Origin: Candidatus Wallbacteria bacterium
GTDB taxonomy: Bacteria; Muiribacteriota; JAQTZZ01
Reading direction: 5' to 3'
Assembly: GCA_028711905.1 (NCBI GenBank)
Contig: JAQTRI010000026.1
Span: 1 to 17,657, forward strand
DNA: 17,657 bases
The notes under the pieces are model-generated. The model made no database searches, had not been told where the DNA came from, and saw only the letters and a program-made list of their open reading frames with translations. This document shows positions 6,588 to 15,402 of the stretch, piece after piece. Positions within the stretch are counted from its first letter, which is position 1, and the number at the start of each line of letters is the position of its first letter. The position numbers were made by a program, and so were the translations under genes.

Positions 6588-8156
6588 ATGGAAAGCGCTG
6601 TCCGGCAGTTTACCAAGTACACGCTTCGCAAAAGCCGCACCGGGAAAATGGCACTGATCAAGGCCGCTTCGCAGGATGTGGGGGACGCGGACAGTGAAAA
6701 CCTGCGTTTTCTGCAGCTTGTGCTGGAAAGCGAAAAAGACCTGCAACTTCGGGAAATGGTGAAAAAGGCTCTGAATAACAAGGCATCCCGCCAGTCAGCT
6801 GAGACCGGGGTGACCTTAGATTCTGTACCCCGAAAAATGACATCCTATCAGATCAGCAAATCAAGATACTTAGATCAGACTGCCCCGGCTTTTCTTGAGC
6901 GCGAAATGAAAAAGCGCATTCGCGATAACGCGGACGATCCTTTTTTCAGCAATGCACCTTCCTGCGGATTTTTGCGCAAAGATCTGGTGGAATTGATCAA
7001 ACGCATTCTTCCAAGCCCTCCGCTCTGGGCTTTTTTTATACCCGGACTGCCATGTGAAGACGGAAGCGGTCTTATATATGCCGATCTTTTAATCCTGTCT
7101 AACCGTATCAGGCCGCAGAAAAAGCATTTTACAGATAACGGACTGTGCGAAGCCCTGTCGTCCATGGTGCCGGACCTGTATTACATCATAGTGCTGTCAG
7201 GAACCGATGGATTGTACTTTTTTACCAGGGGTGGTCTGGAATGGACGCATACATATCACTGCCGGATCGGGTACGGAGAAATCGCTGAATGTCATGTAAA
7301 GGGCCGGGACTGCATGGTTCGGCTGAACAATGGAGAAGTGCTGCCATTTGTCGGCCTGGATACTGGAGTCTCCGATGAAATCGAGATTGCGGTTCAACTT
7401 GGCAGGGTTCTGCAGTCAGGGACTGATTTCGATAAAATGACGCGTGAAAAGGATAAGCTCAGCATCCTGCTCAAGGCTCGTATTATTTCCCGCAGTAATT
7501 ATGAACAGCGGTTGAAACGGATTACATCTGTTCTTGAAAAGATATTGTCCGGGGACAAGCTCGAACAGTTGCTGACATCCCTGGCTCACGGGGGGCGCGT
7601 ATCAGGCCGGGCCAGCGATTTTCTGATCCGTGAATGCGGCAGAGAACTGTGCATACTTTTCAGCGATATTGTCGGATATTCGGCCAAGTGCCGGGAACTG
7701 GGTACAGTATCCGTGATGGGACTTCTCAGTATTTACGAGCGTATCGGGGGAGAAATTGCCGCCTCCTGCAATGGCACTCTTCTGAAAAAAATCGGGGATG
7801 GCCTGCTGTTTACCTTTGATGACCCGCTTCAAGCATTGCATGCTGCACGCATGATGCTGGAAAAAATCTCGTCAGAAAATACCCGCCTGGAGCCGGAACT
7901 GAGATTTCAGGTGCGAACCGTTCTTACAAAAGGCACAGTGTTTGTCAAAAAAGGGGATGTGTTCGGCGACTCGGTAAACATTGTTTCGCGCATCGAAAAA
8001 GAGGCGAATGCGGGCGAAATCGTAGCTACAGAAGAGTTTATCCGCGCTATACCGGACAGGTCCGGTTTCCGCGACATCGGTGAGCGAGAAATCAGGGGCT
8101 TTGACGGAACGGTCCGACTGTTCAAGACCGATGCCCATCCCAGTGATGAAGCATAA
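6588..8156 (+). CDS. Class III adenylate/guanylate cyclase with unrecognised N-terminal half
   Basis: ATG 6588 with GGGAG seven bases upstream gives 522 aa; a TTG at 6552 would add 12 residues with no ribosome site. Residues ~350-515 are a class III cyclase domain. Metal aspartates are Asp360 (LFSDIVGY) and Asp404 (KKIGDG). The purine-selecting pair is Lys400/401 with Asp461, which favours ATP, and the transition-state pair is Asn464/Arg468 (GDSVNIVSR). It should therefore be active, probably as an adenylate cyclase homodimer. The first ~340 residues lack signal peptide and membrane helix. Residues 15-70 look like a short HEAT-like helical repeat, 130-220 form an unrecognised alpha/beta region, and 235-275 resemble a small beta-barrel strand set (YGEIAECHVKG). 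A Lys/Arg-rich helical linker (~285-325) joins the halves. The N-terminus is presumably a cytoplasmic sensor; its ligand is unknown. It follows the ATPase remnant but looks like an ordinary host gene. Confidence 0.88.
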   Translation: MESAVRQFTKYTLRKSRTGKMALIKAASQDVGDADSENLRFLQLVLESEKDLQLREMVKKALNNKASRQSAETGVTLDSVPRKMTSYQISKSRYLDQTAPAFLEREMKKRIRDNADDPFFSNAPSCGFLRKDLVELIKRILPSPPLWAFFIPGLPCEDGSGLIYADLLILSNRIRPQKKHFTDNGLCEALSSMVPDLYYIIVLSGTDGLYFFTRGGLEWTHTYHCRIGYGEIAECHVKGRDCMVRLNNGEVLPFVGLDTGVSDEIEIAVQLGRVLQSGTDFDKMTREKDKLSILLKARIISRSNYEQRLKRITSVLEKILSGDKLEQLLTSLAHGGRVSGRASDFLIRECGRELCILFSDIVGYSAKCRELGTVSVMGLLSIYERIGGEIAASCNGTLLKKIGDGLLFTFDDPLQALHAARMMLEKISSENTRLEPELRFQVRTVLTKGTVFVKKGDVFGDSVNIVSRIEKEANAGEIVATEEFIRAIPDRSGFRDIGEREIRGFDGTVRLFKTDAHPSDEA

Positions 8157-8159
8157 CCG

Positions 8160-8188
8160 TTTCCAGCGCCCCGCCTTTGTGTTAAAAT
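8160..8188 (+). promoter_or_regulatory. Candidate sigma70-type promoter giving a leaderless mutS-like mRNA
   Basis: A -35-like TTTCCA (8160-8165) and an extended -10, TG-T-TAAAAT (8180-8188), are separated by 17 bases. The -10 ends seven bases before ATG 8196, so transcription would begin at or beside the start codon. No Shine-Dalgarno lies before the ATG. Confidence 0.45.
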
Positions 8189-8195
8189 CCTGATT

Positions 8196-9782
8196 ATGGA
8201 TAACCGGGAAAAGAACTTTCTGCGAGTGCAGGAATTCTTCACTCACGAGTGGCAGGCATATTCCGCTGCCGGGAAAAGCGTTCACCACAACTGGCTGCAT
8301 TTTCATGTTCCAGGGGAGGAGGAATTGCTGCGCCGGGAATGGCGCACATCAGGGCTGTTCCGCAGATTCATCTCGGATGTGAAAGATGCGCGCTCGCTGG
8401 TTAAGGATCTGGAAAAACTGCCGGACATCCGGAATCTATCCAGTCAAGGCTTAGCTGCGCATGAGATGTTTGATCTGAAAAAATTCCTCAGGCATTATCG
8501 CGAAATTCATCGTGCGTGGCGCCTGTTCAATCCCCGCCCGTTTTCTTTTCATTCAAACTATGACAAACTCTGGCGTTTGCTCAATAAAGGTCAGGATGAG
8601 ACCTCTTTCGCGATTTCCGATGCTTATTCCGGAAAACTGCGCCGGATAAGAATCGACCTCGCTGCTGTGCGGAATGAACAGGCATCGGTAAAAGACGCTT
8701 TTCATCGCAAACTGGAGCGGGAACTGGGCTTGAAGACCCTGATCAGCGGAAGCGAGTTTACCTTAGATCATCATTCTCCGATTCTCGCATCAGTGCAGGA
8801 GTGCGGATGCGTCACTCCTATCGAGCGGATGCCGGATTATCTCCTGTTCCGTCTGATTTATCCGCCGAAGATTGAGGAATTGAACCGGAACCTGGCTCTG
8901 TTGCGCGAGAGTGAACGAAGCGAAGAGCGTAAGGTGCTGGAAACTTTGAATCGGGCTGTCAGCCGTGATCTGGATCACATCAAGCGCGATGCCTGCATGC
9001 TGACCGAGTGGGAGAGGTGTTACACCAAGGCCCTGGCCGGCGAAAAATGGGGTCTGGCAAAGCCCACATTGGGGAGGACTTTTACCGTCAGCCGCGGGCG
9101 CCTGATCCCGCTGGAGCAGGAACTGACAGCATTATCACTTTCCTATGAGCCGCTGGACCTGAAAACCAGGCGCGCATCAGTCATCATCTGCGGCCCGAAC
9201 ATGGGCGGCAAGACCCAGGCACTCAAGGCCATCGGGTTTCTGCAGGCTCTGTTTCAGTATGGCTGGTTTGTACCTGCAGAGAAGTTCAGCTCACGCCTGT
9301 ACCAGGACATATTCTGCTCAGCTACCGAGTGTTTTCCGGAAAAAACCGGACTTTCCAGTTTTGGCGCTGAGATCAGTTACTTAGCTGGAGCGCTTTCCAG
9401 TGGCAAGGGCGATTGCCTGTTTCTTCTGGACGAATTTTCGCGCACTACCAATGTCAAAGAAGGGCTGGCCCTGACCAGGGCATTGATCGAGTATTTCGCC
9501 GGTCATGTTTCCACTTTGTTCCTGACCACGCATTATGATGTTCTTTCTGTCGCTCATGCCGACAGATTCCACACTGGAGGGCTGCGTGACCGGGACAGGC
9601 TGACTGAGCTTTATCGGATGGAGGGAGCGGAAAAAATCGCGCAGCTGCATAGAATGATGGATTTCCGCCTGTATCCCGCAGGCAGGAATAAACCGCAGCG
9701 CGAGGCCGTTACCATAGCTGCAGTGCTCGGTTTGCCCGAAGACATTGTTAAACGGGCAGGAGAGTTGCTGAGCAGGAAGTGA
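8196..9782 (+). CDS. MutS-related ATPase (MutS domain V, no mismatch-recognition domain)
   Basis: 528 aa; ATG 8196 is the first possible start. The C-terminal ~200 residues are a MutS-family ATPase. Walker A is GPNMGGKT (~331-338), the signature region SFGAEISYLAGAL starts near 388, Walker B is CLFLLDEFSRTTN (~407-419), and TLFLTTHYD lies near 441. The first ~310 residues are helical and charged, like a shortened lever/clamp, and lack the Phe-x-Glu mismatch-binding domain I, so this is not a repair MutS. There is no Smr domain either, unlike MutS2. The tail 'MMDFRL...REAVTIAAVLGLPEDIV' resembles MutS-like KamC, the proposed reactivating ATPase of lysine 5,6-aminomutase, but no aminomutase gene is present in this window, so I leave the name open. 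It probably acts as a dimer in the cytoplasm on an unknown DNA or protein target. The apparent leaderless start sets it apart from its neighbours with good ribosome sites. Confidence 0.83.
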   Translation: MDNREKNFLRVQEFFTHEWQAYSAAGKSVHHNWLHFHVPGEEELLRREWRTSGLFRRFISDVKDARSLVKDLEKLPDIRNLSSQGLAAHEMFDLKKFLRHYREIHRAWRLFNPRPFSFHSNYDKLWRLLNKGQDETSFAISDAYSGKLRRIRIDLAAVRNEQASVKDAFHRKLERELGLKTLISGSEFTLDHHSPILASVQECGCVTPIERMPDYLLFRLIYPPKIEELNRNLALLRESERSEERKVLETLNRAVSRDLDHIKRDACMLTEWERCYTKALAGEKWGLAKPTLGRTFTVSRGRLIPLEQELTALSLSYEPLDLKTRRASVIICGPNMGGKTQALKAIGFLQALFQYGWFVPAEKFSSRLYQDIFCSATECFPEKTGLSSFGAEISYLAGALSSGKGDCLFLLDEFSRTTNVKEGLALTRALIEYFAGHVSTLFLTTHYDVLSVAHADRFHTGGLRDRDRLTELYRMEGAEKIAQLHRMMDFRLYPAGRNKPQREAVTIAAVLGLPEDIVKRAGELLSRK

Positions 9783-9796
9783 TCCGGCTGAAGTTG

Positions 9797-9825
9797 TTGA
9801 CACACATGCACCGCAGGCATACGAT
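9797..9825 (+). promoter_or_regulatory. Candidate sigma70-type promoter giving a leaderless MFS mRNA
   Basis: A perfect TTGACA (9797-9802), a 17-base spacer and TACGAT (9820-9825). The -10 ends six bases before ATG 9832, so the first transcribed base should be the A of ATG. The only purine-rich motif (GAAGG, 9826-9830) is one base from the ATG, too close to act as a Shine-Dalgarno. Confidence 0.5.
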
Positions 9826-9831
9826 GAAGGC

Positions 9832-11091
9832 ATGGAAATATTAAGCCTGATCGGCAATATCTCGAATTCCACCAGGGCTCTTAAAAACCGGAACTACCGC
9901 CTGTTTTTCTGCGGCCAGCTCGTGTCCCAGATCGGGTCCTGGATGCAGAGCATCGGCTTATCCTGGCTGGTCTATCGGATGACAGGCAACCCGCTTCTGC
10001 TTGGCACAGTGGCCTTTATCGGCGATCTGCCGACATTTCTGTTCGCCACCACAGCAGGAGTGCTGGCGGACCGGTTCGACAAGCGCAGGATGATCATCCT
10101 GCTGCAGACCCTGTTCATGTGCCAGGCTTTTGTGCTGGCGGTTCTCACCATCTCCGGCCGGATCACTGTGCTTCACATTGTCGCATTGAGCCTGTTCGCC
10201 GGCTTGATTACAGCCTTTGAGACTCCGACCAGGCAGTCTTTTATCGTTGAGATGCTGTCCGACCGCGAAGCTCTCAGCAATGCCCTGGCTCTCAATTCAG
10301 TGTTGTTCAACAGTTCACGCTTAGTCGGTCCCGCAATAGCCGGGTTGATGATTCTGTCATTCGGCGAGGGGATGTGCTTTCTGATCAATGCTGTGACCTA
10401 TATAGCCGTGATAGCGGCTTTGTTTTTAATTCATGTTCCTGGGCGGGAGAAATCGGACAAAAGCAGAGGATTCAGATCCGAGTATCGCGAGGGGTTGCGT
10501 TATATCGTGCGCTCCGTGCCTGTGAAACACCTGTTGATCCTTCTGGTCTGTGTCAATCTGGTCGGCATGAGCTACCGCACTCTTTTGCCAGTGTTTGTCA
10601 AGGATGTCCTGAATATGCACGCCGATGGTTTCGGATTTCTGATGTCAGCCATGGGTGTTGGAGCGCTGTTCTCCGCGATATACATGGCTTCCCGCACATC
10701 GACAAGAGGACTGGAATCCCTGATCCCCAAAGCCTCGTTTCTCATTGGCATCGGGTTTCTGACCTTGTCCCGGACAGACATGTATCATCTGGCTCTTCTG
10801 GATATGGTGTTGATCGGATGCGCCCTTGTGATGCAGGGGATCTCCAGTAACACGCTGATTCAGAGCATAGTGCCTGACCATATGCGCGGCAGGATCGTTA
10901 GTTTCTATATCATGTGCTCCATGGGAGTCATGCCGTTTGGAAATTTTTTATCGGGTTTTCTGGTAAGCAGATTCGGTATCAGTCGGACTCTGGCTTTCAA
11001 TGGTGCAGTCTGTATTGCTTCAGCCCTGGTTTATTTCAGCAGGCTTCCTCGCATCAGAATGGAACTTGAGAGGACAGAACGGGTAGCTTGA
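9832..11091 (+). CDS. Major facilitator superfamily exporter (MFS_3/EntS-like)
   Basis: 419 aa, very hydrophobic, with about 12 membrane helices by eye. It begins with the 'RALKNRNYRLFFCGQLVSQIGSWMQ' type of first helix usual in the EntS/MFS_3 branch of drug and siderophore exporters (residues ~15-39). The loop after helix 2 has the MFS motif-A GVLADRFDKRRM at 76-87. A basic cytoplasmic loop (~205-215, GREKSDKSRGFRSEYREG) separates the two six-helix halves. The substrate cannot be read from sequence; small-molecule efflux across the inner membrane is the family role. ATG 9832 is the first start in frame and is supported by the position of the upstream promoter. Its 3' end converges on the DUF3857 operon, 77 bases away, with a hairpin between them. 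Confidence 0.88.
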   Translation: MEILSLIGNISNSTRALKNRNYRLFFCGQLVSQIGSWMQSIGLSWLVYRMTGNPLLLGTVAFIGDLPTFLFATTAGVLADRFDKRRMIILLQTLFMCQAFVLAVLTISGRITVLHIVALSLFAGLITAFETPTRQSFIVEMLSDREALSNALALNSVLFNSSRLVGPAIAGLMILSFGEGMCFLINAVTYIAVIAALFLIHVPGREKSDKSRGFRSEYREGLRYIVRSVPVKHLLILLVCVNLVGMSYRTLLPVFVKDVLNMHADGFGFLMSAMGVGALFSAIYMASRTSTRGLESLIPKASFLIGIGFLTLSRTDMYHLALLDMVLIGCALVMQGISSNTLIQSIVPDHMRGRIVSFYIMCSMGVMPFGNFLSGFLVSRFGISRTLAFNGAVCIASALVYFSRLPRIRMELERTERVA

Positions 11092-11110
11092 TTCAATGCA
11101 TGCGAAGCAA

Positions 11111-11143
11111 AAGAAAAGGCCCGGAAGTGATGAACCCGGGCCT
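11111..11143 (-). terminator. Rho-independent terminator of the DUF3857 operon
   Basis: An 8-bp perfect inverted repeat, AGGCCCGG (11117-11124) and CCGGGCCT (11136-11143), with an 11-base loop. Read on the - strand it lies 26 bases after the stop at 11169 and is followed by the T-rich run TTTTCTTTTG. The T-run exists only on the - strand side, so it mainly serves the minus-strand operon; the hairpin may also slow + strand transcription from the MFS gene. Confidence 0.75.
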
Positions 11144-11168
11144 GTGATTCAGCGTGAGAACAGGTGCG

Positions 11169-13226
11169 CTATTTTTTTTCAATGAGCAGCCACTGCTCCT
11201 GCATACGCACGATTTCTTCAACGAGTTTCTTGTACTTTGCGTAATCTTCGGACTTGAAACCTGTTCCGCGGTAGAACACATAGTCTGCAGCCAGCTCTGT
11301 GTCGGATTTTCTGTCAAATGAGGCGGTAATCTTCATTCCGTCAATATCACGCACCAGTTTTTCCGGGACAAAAGCCCATCTGAAAGACTCAGGCACAGTG
11401 ATTTCATAATGAAAACGCCACTCTACCGGAGCCGAGAAGAAAATCGGGTACAGGCGCTGTTCCTTGCCGACGCTGGAAGCAGAGAAGAAATACAGCTCAG
11501 GCATCCTGAACGCCATCATTTTATCTCCGGCTTTTTTAGGATATTCGTCTGCCGAATAACTGTAAGTGATGGCTAAGTTGCGGCTTAGATCGTCCAGATT
11601 TTCATACCCGTATTTCACAAGTGAAGCGCGGGGATGAATTCTCGCTATGCGCTGTGTCCAGTCGCGATCCAGTTCCTCGCGAGACTGATAATAATGACTG
11701 CGATAGGCATTCTGGCTGTTGCCGATGAAATCCTGGCGCGCGGAAACCTCCAGATCACCGGATTCATTCAGGGAGCACTTGAATGTTTCGGAATAGACCT
11801 GATGGATATGGGGGATGTCGATGATTTTCTTTTCGCCGAGAGACAGCGCTTTAGTTCCGTGAAGCACATCAGGCAGGCAGAAGAGTGTCATGTCATCTCT
11901 GGCCGCGTAAACAAAGCGCCCATCCGCAAGCCTTAACGCGAAACTTCCGAAGTTCTCGATGTCTGTGGCAAAGTGTTCAAGCTTACCGCTTGCCAGGTTG
12001 TGGATCAGCAGGATGTCGCTCTCAATTCCGACCTCTTTGAGCATCAGGTGCAGAAGGAAATTTTTATCGACAGGGGAGGCCTGCTTGCCTGCATAAACCT
12101 GTTCCGGGTTCAGAGGATAGTACTGAGTGTCTGAAGGACTTACTCCTGCGGTCTTGATACTGCGTGTCAGATACGAGTATAGCGCTGCGATCTTTTGGTC
12201 GGTTGTTCCGGTGCCTTTCGTGAGTTCGCGGCACTTCAGACTCAGAGCCTGTGGAATCTGCCGGCTTTGAGCCGCGTATTTGCGCTCAAGGGCTTCGGCG
12301 ATATCCCTGTAATCCCATTGCGGACCAAAAGACATGGCTGGAGCGAAGTCCCGGGCAGGTGGCAGATTGTCTTCCTCGTCGTATGGCTTGATGTCTTTTA
12401 CTTCGTATGTCCTGATGATCCGTGACCCTTCAGTGCGCTGTGAAAATTTCGGGCCGTTGTTATAAGCAGCGGCAGCAAAATTCATCCCGGCAGGGGTGTC
12501 GATCTCCACGCGGTATGACAGCACTGGAATGGAAGAAAAAATGCTGTCGCTGAAGCACTGCGGCTCGTCCAGCAGATCACGCTTGAGATACTTTTTCTCA
12601 TAACAGTATTCGACAAAAGAGCCGATCTCGACTTTAGGAATGATCACCTTGATCGAACGGGCTTTTTCGTATAGGGGATATGACGCGTAACGCGATGAAT
12701 CGGTAACCGAGTAATCGTTGGCGTAGATGATTTTTCCATCAGTGATAGAACGGGCGTAAAGAATTTTGAACTCTGATTCGTCCGGTGTGTAAGAAATGTA
12801 GAAAGTGCCGATGTCTTTTCCCGGTTCCTTGAAAACCTTGCCCAGGAAATGATACCTGTAGACAGTGGTGCCGTCCAATTCATAGCGCACGAAAGTGCGT
12901 TCCATGAGCGTGACTGACTGGTGATTTTCATACTGGCTGAGATCAGGCGGATTTTTCAGGATTTTCCTGATATCCTGATTCCCGATTTCATCAATCTTGT
13001 ACGCTCCTTTTTCTTCATACTCCCGGTAAAGATCGGCTCTGTTCAGCTGTTCCCGCTGAATGACAACATCCTTTTCACGGTCGCGGTTGAAAAAGGTGAC
13101 TGACTGTCCGTTGTAGCTTTTCAAAGTGCCGTTGATCTCAGTGCCGTCCTTGAGAATCAGAAGGTCAGCTCCTGCCGGAAAGACTAAGATGACAGCCGAA
13201 AGGAACAGGGCTGTTAACTTTATCAT
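11169..13226 (-). CDS. Secreted DUF3857 / transglutaminase-like protein lacking the catalytic triad
   Basis: 685 aa with a signal peptide (hydrophobic 3-17, Ala-x-Ala-like cleavage near 20). Next comes a small beta domain starting DLLILKDGTEINGTL (21-65), then the DUF3857 domain (~100-290) and a transglutaminase-like domain (~310-455), ending in a C-terminal beta region. Aligned by eye with its upstream paralogue, the catalytic Cys position is Pro385 (KQASPVDKNF against KMGDCIDKAI), the His position is Phe429, and no Asp sits in the third position. It is therefore probably a non-enzymatic partner or binding protein in the periplasm or at the cell surface. GGGGGAG four bases before the ATG, lying inside the end of the upstream gene one base away, shows tight coupling. 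Both paralogues end in the same 'EDYA-KYKKLVEEI' pattern. The role of DUF3857 is not established. Confidence 0.82.
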   Translation of the reverse strand: MIKLTALFLSAVILVFPAGADLLILKDGTEINGTLKSYNGQSVTFFNRDREKDVVIQREQLNRADLYREYEEKGAYKIDEIGNQDIRKILKNPPDLSQYENHQSVTLMERTFVRYELDGTTVYRYHFLGKVFKEPGKDIGTFYISYTPDESEFKILYARSITDGKIIYANDYSVTDSSRYASYPLYEKARSIKVIIPKVEIGSFVEYCYEKKYLKRDLLDEPQCFSDSIFSSIPVLSYRVEIDTPAGMNFAAAAYNNGPKFSQRTEGSRIIRTYEVKDIKPYDEEDNLPPARDFAPAMSFGPQWDYRDIAEALERKYAAQSRQIPQALSLKCRELTKGTGTTDQKIAALYSYLTRSIKTAGVSPSDTQYYPLNPEQVYAGKQASPVDKNFLLHLMLKEVGIESDILLIHNLASGKLEHFATDIENFGSFALRLADGRFVYAARDDMTLFCLPDVLHGTKALSLGEKKIIDIPHIHQVYSETFKCSLNESGDLEVSARQDFIGNSQNAYRSHYYQSREELDRDWTQRIARIHPRASLVKYGYENLDDLSRNLAITYSYSADEYPKKAGDKMMAFRMPELYFFSASSVGKEQRLYPIFFSAPVEWRFHYEITVPESFRWAFVPEKLVRDIDGMKITASFDRKSDTELAADYVFYRGTGFKSEDYAKYKKLVEEIVRMQEQWLLIEKK

Positions 13227-13227
13227 G

Positions 13228-15333
13228 TCACTCCCCCTTAACCGATTCGAGGAAGATCACTTTGGCAAAGCAATCTTCCACTTGTTTGGTGAATTTTCTG
13301 TATTGAGCGTAATCCTCCACTGGCACCAGGTCTGTTTTGACAGCTAAGCTTATCCTGTAGCTGAATCCGTTTTTCGTTGTGCGCGCTTCCGCCTTGAAAT
13401 CGGAGTGAGGGTTGGAGAGTGTAACATTTTCCGGAAGATGTTTAACGCGCAGATGAGAGGGCAGGATCACAAGATAATCGTAAACTGAAAGAAAACTGGA
13501 GTCGCGCAAAATCGGATACTTTCGCGATTCAAGCGCTGCTTCAGGGAAAGAAATGCTGTTGCGGAAGTCCATAATGCGGAATTTACCTGATTTTTCCAGA
13601 ACCTGAGGAGCTTCCCAGAAAAGCTCCCGTGAAAAGGGTTTGTTCAGGTCAAAGACATTGTTGATTTTGTACCGTACGAGCCGGGAATCGGGATAATCTC
13701 CAGTAATCATCTGACGCAGTTCCTCTTCCCACATATCCTGCCTGCGGTACATCCAGTAACCTCTGGCTGAAGCCTCATTGGCTCCAGCGTATGTCGTCCG
13801 GTAGTAGATGTCGGCGCTTTCGTCTTCAGCGATGCGGAACACCTGATAGCGGATGTAAGCATTGGTTGAGGGAGTCGGAACATCTGATTTGTAATGTTCT
13901 TTTTTGAACGGGTTGTCCAGCCATACTCCATGGTCATCGCTGCGATAAGCTGGAAAGCGGTAAGTTGTGGCAGTAGAGTCAAGAGTCATTCTGACTCCAT
14001 CGAGGTACACGACATTAATGGCGTGATTTGTACCCCAGTTGGGATAGCGGAGATCCCTCGTGTCTCCGGGTTTGGTCTTCAGCCACACAGGGTAGGCCTC
14101 CACTTCGCAGGCTTTGAGCATGGTGGCCATCAGAATAGCCTTGTCGATGCAGTCCCCCATTTTGTTCTTAAAGGTCATCTCTGCCGGGTGACCGGAAAAT
14201 CCGGATCCGATGCCGCTCTTGATCGAAATATAGCGGATGTTCTGCTGCAGCCAGTGATATACGGCAGCTACCATATCCCGCTTTGTTTCGCATCCGGCGA
14301 TGATCTTACGCGTCTCTTCCTCTAAGAAAGGAGTGAGCACCATGCGCTCTTCAGCCATTTTGCGCTCCCAGTCGAAATACGGGGTCCAGTCTTTGAGAAC
14401 CGAGCATTTCACGCACTTGGCAATGTCATAGTATGACGGTTGGGACGGTTCGGCAATCATCGGAGATGAGTCGCGGACTTCCCAGCAGAAGTGTTTCCCG
14501 TTTGGACTGGTCCAGGTTTTGGGTTCTCCCCCATCGCCCATATTGCGCGGCATCCAGTAGAGTTCCCTGTTTTCTGGAATCACTACTTCAAAGCGAGACA
14601 GCCTGACCGGGATTTCGTCTTCAAAGCCGAAGGAAGGAAAGAAAAACTCGCGGTTGAAGGGATTAAATGTGTAGTTTTCGTATATGTATTCAATGATCGA
14701 ACCGACAGTGACTTTCGGCAGGGTCACGGTGATGATTTTTCCCTGGCTGATAAATGCCCCACCCTGGTCCGGGGGGACGCTGACAGTAATCCTGTCACTG
14801 GTGGCGCAGTTTACTGAGCCATCCGGCGAGATCACGCGCATCAGAAAGATGCGAACATGGTCCCGGTCTTCACCCCAGTAAAACTGTCTGTTGCTCGAAA
14901 TGGCGCTTTCTTTCAGAACTTTCACGGCTCCGTGATAGATGAATGAGGTTTCACCATTTGGGAGGAGGCGCTGAAATCCGCAATCACGGACTACGATTGA
15001 CTCGACATCAGGGTATTTCTTTTCCAGTGTGGCTGCCTCGTCCATAAGAGATTTCGGATCTTCGATGGCTAAAGGACAAGGTCTGACGAAGTCGCCGGAC
15101 TCTTTTTTCCCGTCAATGGGAATGATATCAGCAGTTTCGGTGTTTTTTTCCTCGCGGGCAAAGTACACCTTATTGACTTTGTCGCGCTCGATAACTTTGC
15201 CGGCCCCGGAAAATCGGCCATCAGCATACTTCAGGTTCTCAATGGAGAATTCTTCCCCCTGCTTGGTGGAGAGAATCTCAGCCATGGACACTACCGCGTA
15301 TAGCAGCAGCATGAACAGAAACAGCTTTCTCAT
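13228..15333 (-). CDS. Secreted DUF3857 / transglutaminase-like protein with intact Cys-His-Asp triad
   Basis: The start is the ATG at 15331-15333, preceded by GGGAGG; the open frame extends 22 codons further, but those residues are not hydrophobic and have no ribosome site. The 701-aa product begins with a signal peptide (MRKLFLFMLLLYAVVSMAE). A short N-terminal beta domain (20-60) follows, then DUF3857 (~105-290), a transglutaminase core (~330-465) and a C-terminal beta region. The triad is Cys395 (GDCIDKA), His437 (TNHAIN) and Asp452 (TLDST), the layout of papain-like bacterial transglutaminases, so this member could be a cysteine peptidase or transferase acting outside the cytoplasm. It is the first gene of a two-gene operon whose second product is its triad-less paralogue. 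The substrate is unknown; proteins of this type are common in Bacteroidetes and several candidate phyla. Confidence 0.85.
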   Translation of the reverse strand: MRKLFLFMLLLYAVVSMAEILSTKQGEEFSIENLKYADGRFSGAGKVIERDKVNKVYFAREEKNTETADIIPIDGKKESGDFVRPCPLAIEDPKSLMDEAATLEKKYPDVESIVVRDCGFQRLLPNGETSFIYHGAVKVLKESAISSNRQFYWGEDRDHVRIFLMRVISPDGSVNCATSDRITVSVPPDQGGAFISQGKIITVTLPKVTVGSIIEYIYENYTFNPFNREFFFPSFGFEDEIPVRLSRFEVVIPENRELYWMPRNMGDGGEPKTWTSPNGKHFCWEVRDSSPMIAEPSQPSYYDIAKCVKCSVLKDWTPYFDWERKMAEERMVLTPFLEEETRKIIAGCETKRDMVAAVYHWLQQNIRYISIKSGIGSGFSGHPAEMTFKNKMGDCIDKAILMATMLKACEVEAYPVWLKTKPGDTRDLRYPNWGTNHAINVVYLDGVRMTLDSTATTYRFPAYRSDDHGVWLDNPFKKEHYKSDVPTPSTNAYIRYQVFRIAEDESADIYYRTTYAGANEASARGYWMYRRQDMWEEELRQMITGDYPDSRLVRYKINNVFDLNKPFSRELFWEAPQVLEKSGKFRIMDFRNSISFPEAALESRKYPILRDSSFLSVYDYLVILPSHLRVKHLPENVTLSNPHSDFKAEARTTKNGFSYRISLAVKTDLVPVEDYAQYRKFTKQVEDCFAKVIFLESVKGE

Positions 15334-15370
15334 CCGGCCTCCCTTGAAAAATATGGATCTCAGATGGTCC

Positions 15371-15399
15371 AGTTTATCACAACAGGCGATGTGGAACAA
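15371..15399 (-). promoter_or_regulatory. Weak candidate promoter of the DUF3857 operon
   Basis: On the - strand TTGTTC (15399-15394) and TAAACT (15376-15371) are separated by 17 bases, giving a leader of about 30 bases that includes the GGGAGG ribosome site. Matches to consensus are only 3/6 and 4/6. The position just after the deiminase terminator is what an independent operon would need. Confidence 0.28.
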
Positions 15400-15402
15400 A
15401 TG

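Noticed and set aside
10374..10850. 158-codon + strand ORF inside the MFS gene
   Set aside because: Fully contained in the MFS reading frame region, with no family-like sequence; the MFS frame has unmistakable membrane helices and motif A.
13894..14325. 143-codon + strand ORF opposite the transglutaminase core
   Set aside because: It is the complement of the conserved Cys-His-Asp region; the minus-strand protein explains the sequence.
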